A stretch of 64,000 nucleotides of DNA from Acanthochromis polyacanthus (taxonomy: Eukaryota; Chordata; Actinopteri; Pomacentridae), in the NCBI RefSeq assembly GCF_021347895.1, contig NC_067113.1, positions 38,975,474-39,039,473 on the forward strand. The letters run 5' to 3'. The first letter of the stretch is position 1. Each line of letters opens with the position of its first letter. The notes below the pieces were generated by a model. It worked only from the letters and a program-made list of their open reading frames with translations, searched no databases and was not told the origin of the DNA. Both the position numbers and the translations under genes were made by a program. Shown piece by piece: positions 48,001-60,469 of this stretch.

Positions 48001-51000
48001 TTTTATTCACTGTAATATAAAATCCTGCAGCTTTACAGAAACAAAACAACATGAAGGAGGAGAGAAATCAGAAATATCTTAATTAGAATGATAAAAAAAA
48101 TATGACAAAAGAGGAAAAACAAGCTGAATGTCTCCGTTTTTGTTACAAAAACTTCAAGAGAATGATTCAAAATCTGTCCAAAGTTATGAAAACGTGGCCC
48201 AGAATGACTAAAAACTGGTTAATTTTCTTGCAAAAAATCTAATTTCCCCCCAAAAAATGTCCAAAATGACTTAAAATTTAGTTAATGTGACAAAAAAAAC
48301 ATCCAAGATTGGTCTGATATGACAAATATTTGTCCAAAACTTGGTTAATGTAATAAAAAATAAAGTCTAAAAGTACATAAGATTTGTCTGACGTGTTTGA
48401 CTCTGACTTTGACTAATCGGACAAAAATGTGCTCAGAATCTGGTTAATTTGGCAAATGGCTGCTACAAAAATGGTGCAAAATGTGTCTGTTACCAGAAAA
48501 CTCTGAAACTTCTTTAAGATTTAGTTCATGTCCGTGTCAGTTAATTTCAAAATTACACAAACAAAGTCTAATATGACAAAACAATTGTCCAAAATGACTC
48601 AAAATATGGCAATAAATGCTACAAAATGATAAAAAATTTGTCTTATGTTACCAAAAAATTCCCCAAATTCTTGAAAGTTTTGTGTGTGATCCAAAAATTG
48701 CACAAGATTTGTCTCGTGTGACAAAAAAATGTCCAAAATGACTAAAAGTTTGATTGATTTTGCGAGAAATGCCACAAAATGATTTAAAAATCTGTCTAAT
48801 GTTACCAAAAAAAATCGAAAATTCCTGCAATATTTAGTTAAATTGACAAACATTTTCCTGCAGGTCCACCTAAAGAACTCCATGAAGTTCTGTCCTGTCC
48901 CCGCTGGTCACAGTTCAGTCGCTAACAGCTTCACTGTTGCGCTGAAAAATGCAGAATTTTTAGTTTTTTATAGAATTTAATCAGATTAAACGGTTTATTT
49001 TTGACAGATTTTTAAATGAGATGTAAAATATATAAAACGCACTCTCTAGCTACAGTGGAATATAATTTGTGTGTGAGTCAAATAATACAAAAAATATGGT
49101 CAATTAAAGCTTGTGACAGAATTATTTTAGTTTTCTTTATTTTTTCTGAGCGTTTCTTCAACAAAAAGTCACTAATAAATATGATAAAAGTTTAAAAAAT
49201 AGTTTTAGCCTCACTTACTCTATAAATAATCATATTTTCTGCCAGAAATACAAATTTTACTACATTACAAAATGCCATAAACAAGTTTAGTGTTGTTTTG
49301 TGTCTGTTATGTGTTTATGAGCTTGTGTAGATCCGTTCTCCTTTCATTCCTGCCTTCAGTCGAGCACGAACTTTGAGTTTCTCCCTTTAATTTCTAGTAT
49401 TTACCGTCTCGATCAAACAGCTGCTGACAGGAAACAGAAAAGAGTCGACCCGCCGTCAAAAAGGACTTTAACCTTCAGTTTCTTATCAGATTTACGAGCC
49501 GTTAACTCGAGTTAACGTGAAGCCACGGAAGTTACAAAAGCTGTTGCAGCATTTCGACAACGTGGAAAGTTTTCAGTTTCAACACCTGCAGCTTTAGTTT
49601 AAAGCAGAACCAGCGTCTGATTTCACCGTCACTTAGTTGTTTGGGCTTTAAGAAGGAAGAGAACGGTGAAAAAGTTTGTTTAATGTGGGGAAAAAAAGTC
49701 CAGAATTCCTTAAAATGTAGTTAATGTGACAGAATTATTTCTAAAGCACACTCCTTGTCAAAAGTTTTGAGACGGGTTCTAATTTATTTGAATGACAAAG
49801 TGTCTGAAAACTTTCGACTGGGGGTGTAACTGTTCGTCTAATGTGGCAATAAACTGAACAAAACAACTCAAAACCTGAAAAATGTGTTTAATTCGGCAAT
49901 AAGTGCTCCAAAACAATGCAAAATGTGTTTAGTGTTGCCAAAAAAGTTGTCCAGAATTCTTTAAAATTTAGTGAATGTGACAAAATATCTGCTGAAAACG
50001 CTTCGTTTAGCTTCTCCTCACGTCTACATGGAGCTTAGATCAGCTGTTTTCCAGCATGAATGTGAATAAAAACTCTTTATTTACGCGTCGATAGCAGCTT
50101 TGTACGACTCTTATACTTTGATTCTCTTATCGGATGTGATTTTAAAGCAGTTATGGACCCAGAAAAAGTTTTAATCTACACCTGGACTGTCCTTTATAAG
50201 AGTTCATCTCCTTTCATTAGTCGCAGCGTCTCATTGATTCATTTTCATCGGCTGATAAATATTTCTACGCTGGAAGCTTCATGCGTAACGATCTGTTCCA
50301 CTGCTGTGATTTCTGAGCCACAAACCGCTGACAGACGAGCTTTTAATCAGTTAAAATCGCAGCGCAATGAGCAAGAATTCAGTTTGTTTTAGCGCAGCAA
50401 AGTTCATTCTGAGATCCAGAAGTTACCAAAACGATCCAGAGTTGCAGAAAATTCCCCAGAAATGATCTAAAACGATGAAAATGTGGAAAGAATGACATGA
50501 ACTTAGTCTAAAATGATGGAGAATGCCTGATAAATTTGCAGAATGACGCTAAATTTGTCCAAGATGCTTTAAAAATCATCTACAATGACTTGAAAATTAT
50601 CCAGAATTCCACAAACGATTGTGATTAGTTGTGCGAAGTATTGTGTATTTTCATGGATTGGAGTGTTAGTTTGGGTTCTTAATGGTTTACAGGTGGTATG
50701 TTGTACAAGATGCTTCAAAAATGATCCTAAAATGATTCCAAATTACAATACATTTTCTAAAATAATGAAAATTTGTTCGTAATGACAAGGAAATAGTCCT
50801 AAGTGATTGAAAAATGATCCAAAACCAGTCAGAATTTCTCTGGATGATTAGAAATGATCCGGAATGACAGGAAATTTGAAAAATGACGCTAAATTTGTCC
50901 AAGATGCATTAAAAAAAGTCATCCAAAATGACTCAAAGTTTGTCTAAAACGACTTGTAAATGATGCAAAATTGCAGAAAACGTGTCCAGAATCACACAAA

Positions 51001-54000
51001 AATTGTCAGAAATAACAAAAACCACGGTTGTGATTAATTTTGCGGTGATAAATGGCAGCATCGTCAGCGAAATATTGCATATTATCATTAGTGTGGGGGG
51101 TTTTAATGGTTTGGAATTGGTAAATTTGTCCAGGATGCTTCAAAAATCATCCAAAATGATTCAAAATTTGTGTGAAATTACTTGAAAATGATCCAAAGTT
51201 GCAGAAAATGAGCCCATAAGTTGTCAGAAATGAAAGCAATCTTCCCAAAATGCCTCAAAAATCGACTGAAATGACTTAAATGTGTTGGAGGTGAAACTAC
51301 AGTTCAAATAAACGGTTATTTTTCATTGATTTCTTTATAAAATATGGCATTGTTTGTAAATATGGCCTGAAAATCTAAAGTTATGTAAAAATGCAGATTG
51401 AAAGTTCAGACGTCGGTGTACGGTGTGATAAATAAAAATAGATTTATAATTCTGTTTTATGATCTTCTGCAGACTTTAACCTTCATAAACGGTGACGTGA
51501 TTAAGCTGCTGCCGTTTGTTTTTAAGTAGAACAAAGATCTTCCACTTAATCCTGCTGACAAACAGAAAACATTTGAAATAATTCCTTAAATCTGGTCCAG
51601 AAAAACCGATTAAAAACAGGGGGCAGACTTTAATTAGTTTTTTAAACAGTTTCACAGACTTAAAGATTTCCAACTTTCTGAAAACACAAAATAACACAAA
51701 ACTCAAACTTGCTGTTAACTTACAGATTTTTCCTGTTTTGTTAAATATCAAGAAAATTCTCAGAAAAATAATAATTTACATGTTTATTGTAAAATATTTG
51801 ACCATAAAATGAGTTTTGTTGAATTTAATCAACAAAAATTATAATCGTATTATTTATTTATATTTTTGATTTTATTTTTTATTTCTATTAACGAACTACA
51901 TTTTTTCTGTAATTTTTCCAGAAATAATTTGTTAATTTAACAAAATATTATATTACTATTATACTATTTTTCTAACTTTAATTTACACATTTTTTTCTGA
52001 AAAAATGACAAATATGTACAACAATAATAATAATAATAATAATACCAGTAACAAATATTTTTGTATTAAATAGAAAATTGTGTAATTTTATTTTTTTAAT
52101 GGTAAACGTGTGAATTAATATTTTTCATGTGACTTTACTAAATATTTTCTGTCATTTAACAAAACAGAAAAAATATGTAAAAGAATATATATAATAACAA
52201 TGAAAATAATAATATTAAATAAAAATGAAAATATAAATAAATAATAATACAATTACAACTTTTGCTCATTGCCGACGACAAAATAGTTAAATTTTGTCGT
52301 CAAATATTGTCTTCTTTTTTTTAAAATAACCATAAACGTTCGTGTTAGTGGAACCTAAAAGGCGTAGAACACCAACAATAAGAGATGGACTTCTCTCCTG
52401 CTCTCTGTGCTCATTAAGCTGCATTTTAATAACTACAGTAAAACGTTTGAGCTCTTTTATTCTGGATGAATCCGTTTGTCTGTGGTGGTTTTAACGTTTC
52501 CTCGTCTTCCTCTGCAGGCGTCCTTCCTCACAAAGAAGCTCAACATCACAGGAAAGAGGGTGAACTTGGCCATCTGGGTGAGCAGCTCCGTTCTTTGTGT
52601 TTCTGCCGGTTTCGTGTCCGAATGTTGACGTTGGTTTGTGTTTCCAGGACACGGCGGGTCAGGAGCGATTCCACGCTTTAGGTCCCATCTACTACAGAGA
52701 CTCCAACGGAGCCATCCTAGTGTACGACGTCACCGACGAAGACTCCTTCCAGAAGGTAAAGTGGCCCGTCTGAACGGTGGATTTATAGATGCCAACGTAA
52801 AACACTGTAGGTCACTAAGAGCTTCACTGCTGCCCTGAATAACACAGTTTAGTGTTCTTTATCCCTGTGTAGAATACCAACGCTGATTCTTCTATTTAAT
52901 GATATTTCATATTTACATGTTTATAGTTTAATTAACTCAATAATTCAAATTAGCACGTGCAGTCCGATGACAAAAGTCTTTAGCTTCATCATAATTATTA
53001 ATAATTACCCTAAAAATGGCTAAATTTACGTTATAATTTAATGTTTTTCACCGTTTAAAAGTCTCCAGCTTTCAACCTTTTGCTGTTTTTTCATTCTTTG
53101 TATGTTTTTCGACTCATTGAAACATATTAATTGTGTTTTTGTGTGGTTTCAGGTGAAGAACTGGGTGAAAGAGTTGAGGAAAATGTTGGGAAACGAGATT
53201 TGTTTATGTATAGTAGGTAAGTTATCAGGAAGTACGCGGCTGATCGCTCATTAGTTCACGATATTTACCTGAACCGTGATGAGTTGATGTCAGTTTGTTT
53301 GCATTTGAATCCTGATGTTTTTATTTTCGGTGAGTTTTGGTGCTGCAGAGCATCAGTTATCCAGCGAATAAATTCATTTTTCTTCTTCAGTTTCCGAAGA
53401 AACGCTCTGAACAGACGACTTTCATGTCATTGTTTACGGCTTTTGAGTTATTTGAGTCCGGATTTCGATTTTTTAGGCAATATTTGACATTTTTGGGTCA
53501 TTTTGGACGGTTTGTTTGGCATGTACGGTTACCATGGTTACAGGCATTATTATTATGGTCTGTGGTGAGTGTAATGGAAATCCAGTTCCTGCTCAGCTAG
53601 CATTAGCATTAGCAGCTAACGTACATGCTAACCATCAGAGGCAATAATCTGCTAGCTAACGACTGGTTCACTGATGCGACAAAAATCTTAAATTTTAATG
53701 TTTTTTTTTTTAACATAATTTAAATATTTTCTCTCTTTTTGCTCCATTTTTGGTCTCCACCATCAGTAGATCGTTTTATGTTTTCCAAATCAGTATTTAC
53801 TGCTGATTAAATTTCACAACAAAGTCGAGTTTTAACTTTTTTTTTAACGGGAGCAGAACCGTTATAGAAATGTTTAAACTGTTTCTGTTTAAAGATTTAA
53901 ACAAGAATTAAGGTAAAAATCGAACCAAAAACGACGTCTCCAAGCTGCAGATTTGATGCTTTCTGATCCAAACACATGACAACAGAAGCATAATTTCATT

Positions 54001-57000
54001 AAATCTTTCCTCCTTTCAGACTCCAAACGGACAAATGACTCGATATTCAGAAACTATGGCAACTGAAAAACACAAACATTCACTTTCCGTGACACGAAAT
54101 CATGAAAACAAACTTAGCTTTGAGCTTCTTCTCAGACTTCCACTGCGTGCTGTTATTTAATTCTCAGCTGCTTTATTTCCAGTTAATCGTGTCGTCTCTG
54201 TAGTCGAGGTAAAAACAAACCAGAACAGCTCAAACTGAAGATTTCTTTACAAAACCACAGAGTTCTACTTGAACTGCACCCCCTGTCAAAAGGTTTGAGA
54301 CACTTTCTCATTCAAATAAATTAGAACCTGTCTCATAACTTTTGACAGGGGATGTACGTTTTATGTTCGGTCTGACATTTAAACAAACCAAACCTGAGAT
54401 GAACTTCCAGGAAACTTCCTGTCATCGTTTTGTTTCCATCCGAGTTTCTGGACTTTCTGGAAACTTAAATCTGACGGTTAATCAGCAAAAAGATCATTTT
54501 AGTTTGAGGGCTGGTTTTCAAAAACGAGTCAAAAGTCAAGAGCTAAACGTAGCCGTGATTCAGCAGCACGAACACGAGTTAGCCTGGTCCAAAATGGCTT
54601 TAAAACATGGCCAAAACTTGGTCAAAAGTACTCAGAACTTTTCCAGAATGACAAAGAAATGGTTTAAAATAACGAAGAAACTGTCCAAAAAAAGAAAAAG
54701 TCCAGATTGGCTGCTACAAATGTCAAAAATACTGTTTAAAATGACCTAAAATTTAAACAAAACTTGTCCAAAATGACTTCTAAACTTGTCCAAGATGGCA
54801 AAAACTTGCTCAGAACTGCTCATAATTTGTCCAAAATAATTAAAAATGGTTCAGAATAACAAAAATATTGTCGAAAAAAGAAAAGTCCAGATTGGCCGAT
54901 ACAAATGTCGAAATATCTCGTCTGAAATGACTAAAATTTGTCAAAAATCAAAACAAATCTTCCAAATTTTCGTAAATGGTTTAAATAAATCCCATAAATT
55001 ATGGACTCCAAATGTCCAAAAGTCGTGCAAAACGGCAGAAACGTGTTCGAAACTATTCAGAATTCGTCCAAAGTGACTGAAAAATTGGTCATAAATAACA
55101 ACAAACGCCGTTCAAAGAAGGGTAAGTCCAATACAACGGTCAAAATATCTCGTCTAAAATGACTCAGTTTGACCAAAACAACACAAATCCTTTACAAATT
55201 AATTCACTGTTTGTCCAAAATGACTTTAAACTTGTTCCAAGCTGCTCAGAATTTGTCCAAAATGTCTTGGCGTTGGTTCAAAATGACAGAAATGTCCAAA
55301 GCGACTTGAATCTCGTCTAAAATTACTTGAACTTGTTCAAAAAGACTCAATATTTTGGTAACATTTACCAAAAATACCCAGAAAAATGTTTTTTAAAAGC
55401 CAAATCTTGTCCAAAAGACTTCAGTCTCGTGTCAAATAACTAAAAAAAAAGACTCAAAAACAGACAAATGGATGAATTTAGCTTCAGAAATGAGAAAAAA
55501 TGTTTGTTTGTGATCAGACTTTGTCCTCGTGCAGCAAAAGGAGTCAGAAATAAAATCTGTAAACGTGAATTTGTGTCGATTTTTGTGTTTTAAAACGGAT
55601 TTTGATGTTTTCTTGTCTTCAGGTAATAAAATTGATTTGGACAAAGACAGACACGTTTCAGTGGAAGAGGCGGAGAGGTGAGGACGCATTTATCTTTATT
55701 TTATTAGAATTACTGAAAAATGCTGCTGATGACGATCTCTGAGGCTGAAGGTTGTTGTTTTTTTGTGAGTTTTTGTTTTATTTTTGGTGATTTTTTTTAC
55801 TTTTTTTTCTGTGTATTTTTGTGTTTTTAATCTTTTTGTGTGCTGTTTTTTGTTGTTTGTTGGTTTTTTTGTCTTTTTTGTTTTATTTTTGGTGATATTT
55901 TTTGCTGGTTGTTTTTTTTGTGTATTTTTTGTGTTTTTAATCTTTTTGTGTGATTTTTTTTTTCTGTTTTTTTGTGAGTTTTTGTTTTATTTTTTGTGAT
56001 TTTTTTTTTTTTTTTACTGTTTTTTGTTTTTAATCTTTTTGTGTGCTGTTTTTTGTTTTTGTTTTTGTGAGTTTTTGTTTTATTTTGGTGATTTTTTTTT
56101 TTTTTTACTGTTTTTTGTTTTTAATCTTTTTGTGTGCTGTTTTTTTGTTTTTGTTTTTGTGAGTTTTTGTTTTATTTTTGGTGATTTTTTTTTTTTTTTT
56201 ACTGGTTGTTTTTTCTGTGTATTTTTGTGTTTTTAATCTTTTTGTGTGTTGTTTTTTTGTTGTTTTGTTCTGTAGTTATGCAGAGTCGGTGGGAGCCAGA
56301 CACTACCACACATCGGCCAAGTTAAATAAAGGCATCGAGGAGCTTTTCCTGGACCTCTGTAAACGTAAGAATCCACTTAAAAACCTGAAATATTAAAAAA
56401 TAAAATCTTAGTTTCACTCCTAAACTCTTCTCTGACTTTCAGACGCTCAGTTTCTTCAAAAAAAGCCTAAAAATGTTCATTTTTTTCACCACAGGCCTGA
56501 AATATTTCCCCTCATATCTGCTGTTTTTTCTCTTATCTATGAAACTTAACACTGAGGTTTTTTGGAAATGTTTTAAAACTTTTTTTGGTGATTTTTGGAC
56601 AAATTCTGAGTAGTTTTGAAGTTTCTTCCATTTTGGACGGCCAACAGCGTCGCACTGAACCGATTACAGCGATAAGCATCACAGCTGCCTTTAAATTAAT
56701 GATAATTTGTTGTTTTTTTAGTCGTTTAAGGAACAAAAATGTCAGTAAATGGTATTTTCTCACGTGGCGTCAGAGGCTGATGTCGACATTTGGAACAGAA
56801 AGAACTTCCTGTCGCCGTTTCCTGAATTATTCATCGTGTTTCTCAACGACTCGATGAAATATTTCACGTTGTTCCTGGAAATCCGTCATTAGAGAGTTTC
56901 TAATCTGAGCTCTGACCTTTAATAACCTTTAATAACCTCCACGGCTTCGTTCTTGATCTGCTTTTGTTTTTATCTTCGGTTTAATTAGAAAAACGGTCTC

Positions 57001-57778
57001 AGTTTGAGTTTTTATCGTATTTATTAATATTCATCGTCTCCGAGGTTTAAATAATAAAAAAATGAAAATAATCTAAAGTTACACAGATCGAAACAGAAAA
57101 CAAATCATTTTTCTAGAGTTTAAATCACTGATCTGTTCATTCCTCTGAGTTAATATTATGTAAATTAATACTTTTTCTGGATATTATCTATAAATTAACT
57201 GTAAAATGTTAAAAACTATTAAAAACACAAATATTTTAGTCTGTAAATCTAGAAAAAAATCTGTAAATGAACTGTAAATTGTTAAATACTGTAAAAACTT
57301 AATATTTTTGGTTTAAAAAAATATGGAAAACATCTATAAATATCTGTGAATTAACTGTAAATGGTAAATACTGTTAAAAATGCAAATATTTTCAGTCCAT
57401 AATTAAAGAAAACATCTGTAAATTAACTGTAAAATGTTAAAAACTGTTGGAAACACAAATATTTTCTGTCTGTAGTTGTAAAAAACATGTATTATTATCT
57501 GTAAATTAACTTTAAATGTTTAAAAACAGTTAGAAACACTCGTATTTTTACAGTGCATCTCGTTCCAGATTCTTCTCTACTTTATATTTCATTAATAGTT
57601 TCCTTTACTTCGTCTCAACATCCTGGTTTTGTTTGCAGGCATGATGGAGACGGCTCAGGCCGAGGAGAGGATGAAGGGCAACGGCTCCAGCCAATCAGCA
57701 TCCAGTAGGCGGGGCGTCCAGATCGTGGACGACGAACCAGCGGCCACGCCGGCCGGCGGCTGCTGCTCGTCCGGCTAA
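45042..57778 (+). CDS. rab21: Small GTPase Rab21 (seven coding exons, complete)
   Basis: Exons: 45042-45197, 52518-52577, 52648-52755, 53153-53216, 55623-55677, 56276-56364, 57639-57778. All junctions are GT/AG and phases agree; the product is 223 aa, close to human RAB21 (225). An alanine-rich start precedes the P-loop GEGCVGKTS (25-33). Switch I contains NDKHITT (44-50). DTAGQE is at 73-78, NKID at 131-134 and SAK at 161-163. The tail ends CCSSG, with C219/C220 for geranylgeranylation. GEGCVGKT and [20 protein letters not shown] flanks separate it from other Rabs. Rab21 acts on early endosomes and integrin recycling. Intron 1 is 7.3 kb and repeat-rich. All catalytic elements are whole. Confidence 0.97.
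45400..46380. repeat. Degenerate 'gtccaaaatgactcaaaatttg' repeat, rab21 intron 1, block 1
   Basis: Loose repeats of aatgtgacaaaaaatgtcc, aaaatgactcaaaatttgtcc and tttggcaataaatgctac. The longer composite unit is about 110-140 bp. Direction is opposite to the blocks in and after the tetraspanin gene. Confidence 0.7.
46381..47345. repeat. AT-rich degenerate repeats ('ttttacag...ctgtaaat') in rab21 intron 1
   Basis: Words such as gttattttacagattttcctggttttgt and ccaaaactgtaaa(t)aac recur at 46430-46640, 46840-47000 and 47220-47400. Similar sequence occurs at 25330-25870 (tetraspanin intron 1), 51700-52230 and 57150-57545. Confidence 0.5.
46679..46699 (+). repeat. Run of 21 G
   Basis: An uninterrupted poly-G in rab21 intron 1. 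It can form G-quadruplexes, and length errors are likely here. Confidence 0.9.
47571..47656. repeat. 12-bp tandem repeat (gctaacggggac)
   Basis: gctaac starts at 47571, 47583, 47595, 47607, 47619 and 47631 (exactly 12 bp apart), then 47641 and 47651. It lies 100 bp upstream of the paired CACGTG palindromes. Confidence 0.95.
47760..47799. promoter_or_regulatory. Two perfect GTCACGTGAC palindromes (CLEAR-type) in rab21 intron 1
   Basis: GTCACGTGAC occurs at 47760-47769 and again at 47790-47799, start to start exactly 30 bp. This is the ideal CLEAR/M-box palindrome bound by TFEB, TFE3 and MITF. The surrounding 47660-47900 is a GC-richer island in AT-rich intron. Binding is inferred from the motif. 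Confidence 0.6.
48080..48860. repeat. Degenerate 'gtccaaaatgac' repeat, rab21 intron 1, block 2
   Basis: The same family and direction as block 1 (aaaacgtggcccagaatgac, ttggttaatttggcaataaatgctac). Confidence 0.7.
49400..49680. other. Rab21 intron 1 segment without recognised repeats
   Basis: Together with 48900-49400, non-repetitive by eye. No exon was found. Confidence 0.3.
49749..49829. mobile_element. About 80-bp palindromic mini-element, copy 1
   Basis: Ends CACTCCTTGTCAAAAGTTTT and, on the other strand, CACCCCCAGTCGAAAGTTTT, with the centre ttctaatttatttgaatga. TA follows the right end, as in Tc1/mariner targets. Copy 2 at 54275 is in the opposite direction. Confidence 0.65.
49850..51290. 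repeat. Degenerate 'gtccaaaatgac' repeat, rab21 intron 1, block 3
   Basis: Clear at 49850-49990 and 50400-51260 (aaatttgtccaagatgcttcaaaaatcatcc, aaaatgattc). 50000-50400 between is non-repetitive. Same direction as block 1. Confidence 0.65.
51700..52230. repeat. AT-rich low-complexity sequence in rab21 intron 1
   Basis: Includes (aat)n near 52020-52043 and ttttctgtaatttttc words. No coding signal. Confidence 0.5.
53220..54270. other. Rab21 intron 4, 5' part, no recognised feature
   Basis: Ordinary intron. Short open frames are not supported by phase or family. Confidence 0.4.
54275..54354. mobile_element. About 80-bp palindromic mini-element, copy 2
   Basis: Ends CACCCCCTGTCAAAAGGTTT and, on the other strand, CATCCCCTGTCAAAAGTTAT. 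The centre tcattcaaataaattagaac is the reverse complement of copy 1's centre. Rab21 intron 4. Confidence 0.7.
54590..55445. repeat. Degenerate 'gtccaaaatgac' repeat, rab21 intron 4
   Basis: The same family and direction as the intron 1 blocks. A segment of about 200-230 bp (agaaaaagtccagattgg...) is repeated at about 54690, 54890 and 55120. Confidence 0.7.
55745..56275 (+). repeat. T/G-rich minisatellite running into the rab21 exon 6 acceptor
   Basis: A 92-100-bp unit (gtgagtttttgttttatttt, tggtgatttttttt, gtgtttttaatctttttgtgtg) recurs at about 55768, 55876, 55974, 56067 and 56159. It ends at gttgttttgttctgtag, the acceptor of exon 6 at 56276. Most units carry GTGAGTTTTT, a donor-like word. 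Confidence 0.85.
56370..57140. other. Rab21 intron 6, 5' part, no recognised feature
   Basis: Ordinary intron, no repeats recognised. Confidence 0.4.
57150..57545. repeat. About 65-70-bp tandem repeat ('ctgtaaattaactgtaaaatgttaaaaac')
   Basis: Five to six diverged units of ctgtaaattaactgtaaa, then aaaactgttaaaaacacaaatattt, in rab21 intron 6. Confidence 0.75.
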
Positions 57779-57889
57779 ACGCTAACGCTCCCTTCGCTTC
57801 CAGTCCTTATATCCACACACACATTTATCTGTTCGCTCAGCGCCGCCGCTGCTAGGGATTGTGGGAAATTAATCTGTCTGATCCTCCAA

Positions 57890-57895
57890 AATAAA
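57890..57895 (+). terminator. rab21: AATAAA polyadenylation signal of rab21
   Basis: The first AATAAA after the stop, 112 bp downstream. Alternative distal sites cannot be excluded. Confidence 0.5.
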
Positions 57896-58139
57896 AGAGT
57901 CGTCGTGATTAAAACGAGCGTTTTTTTAGCACTTTGATTATTAGAAACATCTGCAGCTGTTCGTGCTTCAGACTAAAAACGTGTTAATGAGAGTAGTTCT
58001 GGAGACGCGACAGGGTTTAACACACACAAACACACACAACAACAAACAGATAAAAACATGTTGGAGGAGGAGCAGACTGGAGCTAAAGGAGCAGCGACGC
58101 CACCCGGTGGACACTTTAGGTAAAAACACCCAAAGCAGC

Positions 58140-58700
58140 TGGTTCTTCATCTACACTTCTGGTGAAAATTACGACTAAAATAAGTAAAAAAGCTGCAAAA
58201 CTACCACTAGAAGACCCTGAAGCTCTACGAAAATAAGTGAATGTTCCACAAAAAGACGCAAAATGACCCCAAAGAACTTCTGGTTCTTCGTCTGCAGGAA
58301 CTTCATCAATGATCAGAGTTCTACCTTCAGACTGGGAATGTTTCAGAGTTCCAGGTCCTTAAAGTCCACAGAGGAGAACGTCTCTAGAACTTTCTACAGC
58401 TGAATGTTCTCCTTTCTCACTTCCTGTGTTTCAGTTATTTAGTTCCAGAAAAGAGGAAAAGCAACGCAAAAAGACGCAAAATGAGCCTAGAGAGGTGAAA
58501 CCGAAGGTCTTTAGAGTTGTCGATGCGCGTGCTGTGAAACTTTGACTTCCTGTCTTTGAGTTAGTTTCAGGAAGGGGGAAAATCAACACATAAAAACACA
58601 AATATGCCACAAAAAGACACAAAATCACCCTCGAGAGGTGAAACGACCACAAAAGTACGACAAAATGCTGTAAAATCACCACAGGAAGTCGCAACAAAAG
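58140..58700. repeat. Dispersed repeat with 'cacaaaatgaccac' array, copy 2
   Basis: Shares 'tcatcaatgatcagagttct', 'accttcagactggga' and 'gagttccaggtcctt' with copy 1 at 9600-10160. Degenerate cacaaaaagacacaaaat arrays lie on both sides (58190-58270, 58590-58690). Confidence 0.7.
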
Positions 58701-59289
58701 CACGTCTGAGTTCTGGTTTTACAGAAGATTCATAAAATCCATGGAAGCTATTGTAGAAAAAGAGTCTGCTGTTGATTATTGACCGTGTCAGAGAGTCAGA
58801 TCAGCTGATTTTCATGTCTGTAAGTAGTCAGGTGGATACGGAGGCTACTGAGCATGCTCAGAGAGGCAGGAAGCAGAGACTCAGATTAGTGAGTATTCAG
58901 TTCATTTAAGAGGAAAGAAGTCTGATTATCTGTCATTAAGTGTCCCAACGTCAGTTTGAGCTCAAAGAGAACATTTAAGCAAAATTAAAGCAAAAACACT
59001 AAAAGGTTCTTTGAATAATTGGCCTGATTTTCAGAATAAAAGCATAAATAACCACATTTACGAAAACTGAGGCTTGAACTTGTCGTTTAATAAAATATCT
59101 GAAAAATATGAGAAAATCTTGAATGAAAAACTATTTGGAAAAAAAGTCAGTTAATTTTGGTTTAAAAAATAAAATGAACGTATTATTTTCTGATCTGTAA
59201 ATTTAAAAAAATATTTTGCTAAATCAGGGCGGCTGTGATCGACTTTACAACATATTTAGGTTAAATGTTCACTTAAAAAGTCAGAAAAT

Positions 59290-59905
59290 ATAAACAAAAT
59301 TTAAATAATTATTTAGTTTATAATTTATAAAATGAAGAAAAGCAGCAAATGTTCACATTAAAGGAGTTAAATGACAGAATAATTCAGTTGTTTTGTATTT
59401 TGTTGCTTAATTCTGTCGATTTATTGCAAAATCTAAACATTTCTGCCAAAATCACGGCTTCAGCAACATTTATTGTCCATTTAATCAACTATTTCTGTTT
59501 GTAAAATATTACAATTGCACTGAGAAAAAAACCCCAAATCAGCTGTTTTTGTGTAAAATCTTCTATTTATTCAGATTCTAATGATAGAAAATGAAGAAAA
59601 GCAGCAAATTTTCACATTAAATGACAAAATAATTCACTTTTTTGTGTATTTTGTTGCTTAATTCTCTTTATAATTGAAAAATCTGCTCATATTTTTGCCT
59701 TATTTTGTTTCTGATTTGGATTTTTGATCTAAAAATGAAATTAAACATCAACATTTGCTGCCAGTTTGTTCCTTTATTTACTCAGAAATTACATTAAATA
59801 TTAGAATTAAAGCATAGAAGAACCCTAAACTGACTTTTTTAGTCTAAAATCTTCTATTTATTCAGATTCTAATGACAGAAAATGAAGAAAAAGTGTCACA
59901 TTTTC
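59290..59905. repeat. About 260-285-bp tandem repeat, three copies
   Basis: The phrase aaaatgaagaaaaagcagcaaattttcacatt, split here into shorter words, recurs near 59331, 59588 and 59879. In the first two it is followed by gtattttgttgcttaattct; in the second and third it is preceded by cttctatttattcagattct. Confidence 0.75.
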
Positions 59906-60469
59906 AGACCAGAAAAGCTAAAATCAGAGAATATTTCACTTTAATTTGATGTTTTCTGTTGATTTATTGCGGTTCTGGTTGATTTCAGCTCTGCTCCTCT
60001 TCCTCCACGTCGCATTTATTTGGTTTTTCTAACAAACAAAACTTCACATTTCAGACAGAGAATGATTGGGTGCATGTTTGGTTTCTGTAAACGCCTTTGT
60101 TTGTCTTTTAAAAGAAATAAAAGCAGCGGTTATTTAATAAGTTATATTCCCGTGGCGGTGATGGAAACTCTGTGTACTTTTACTGTTTCTCCATTAATCT
60201 GCTTTTACTGCGAAACGTTGGACAAAAACTACAAAAACAGAAGAGAAGCCTGGATTTCTCTGAGGAAAACTAACAAAGTCGTGGTCGGAAATGAGGAAAA
60301 GAATCGTCAGACTTTTTGGAAATGTCATTTTTTTAAACTGCTCGTTGTTTTGTAAAGATAAGAGAAGAATTCTAACGATTTCCACGACGCATGACGGTGT
60401 TTGTCTCTGCAGAAACACTTTTCATTTCCCAACATGCTCAATAAATAAATAAGATTCATCATTTATTTT

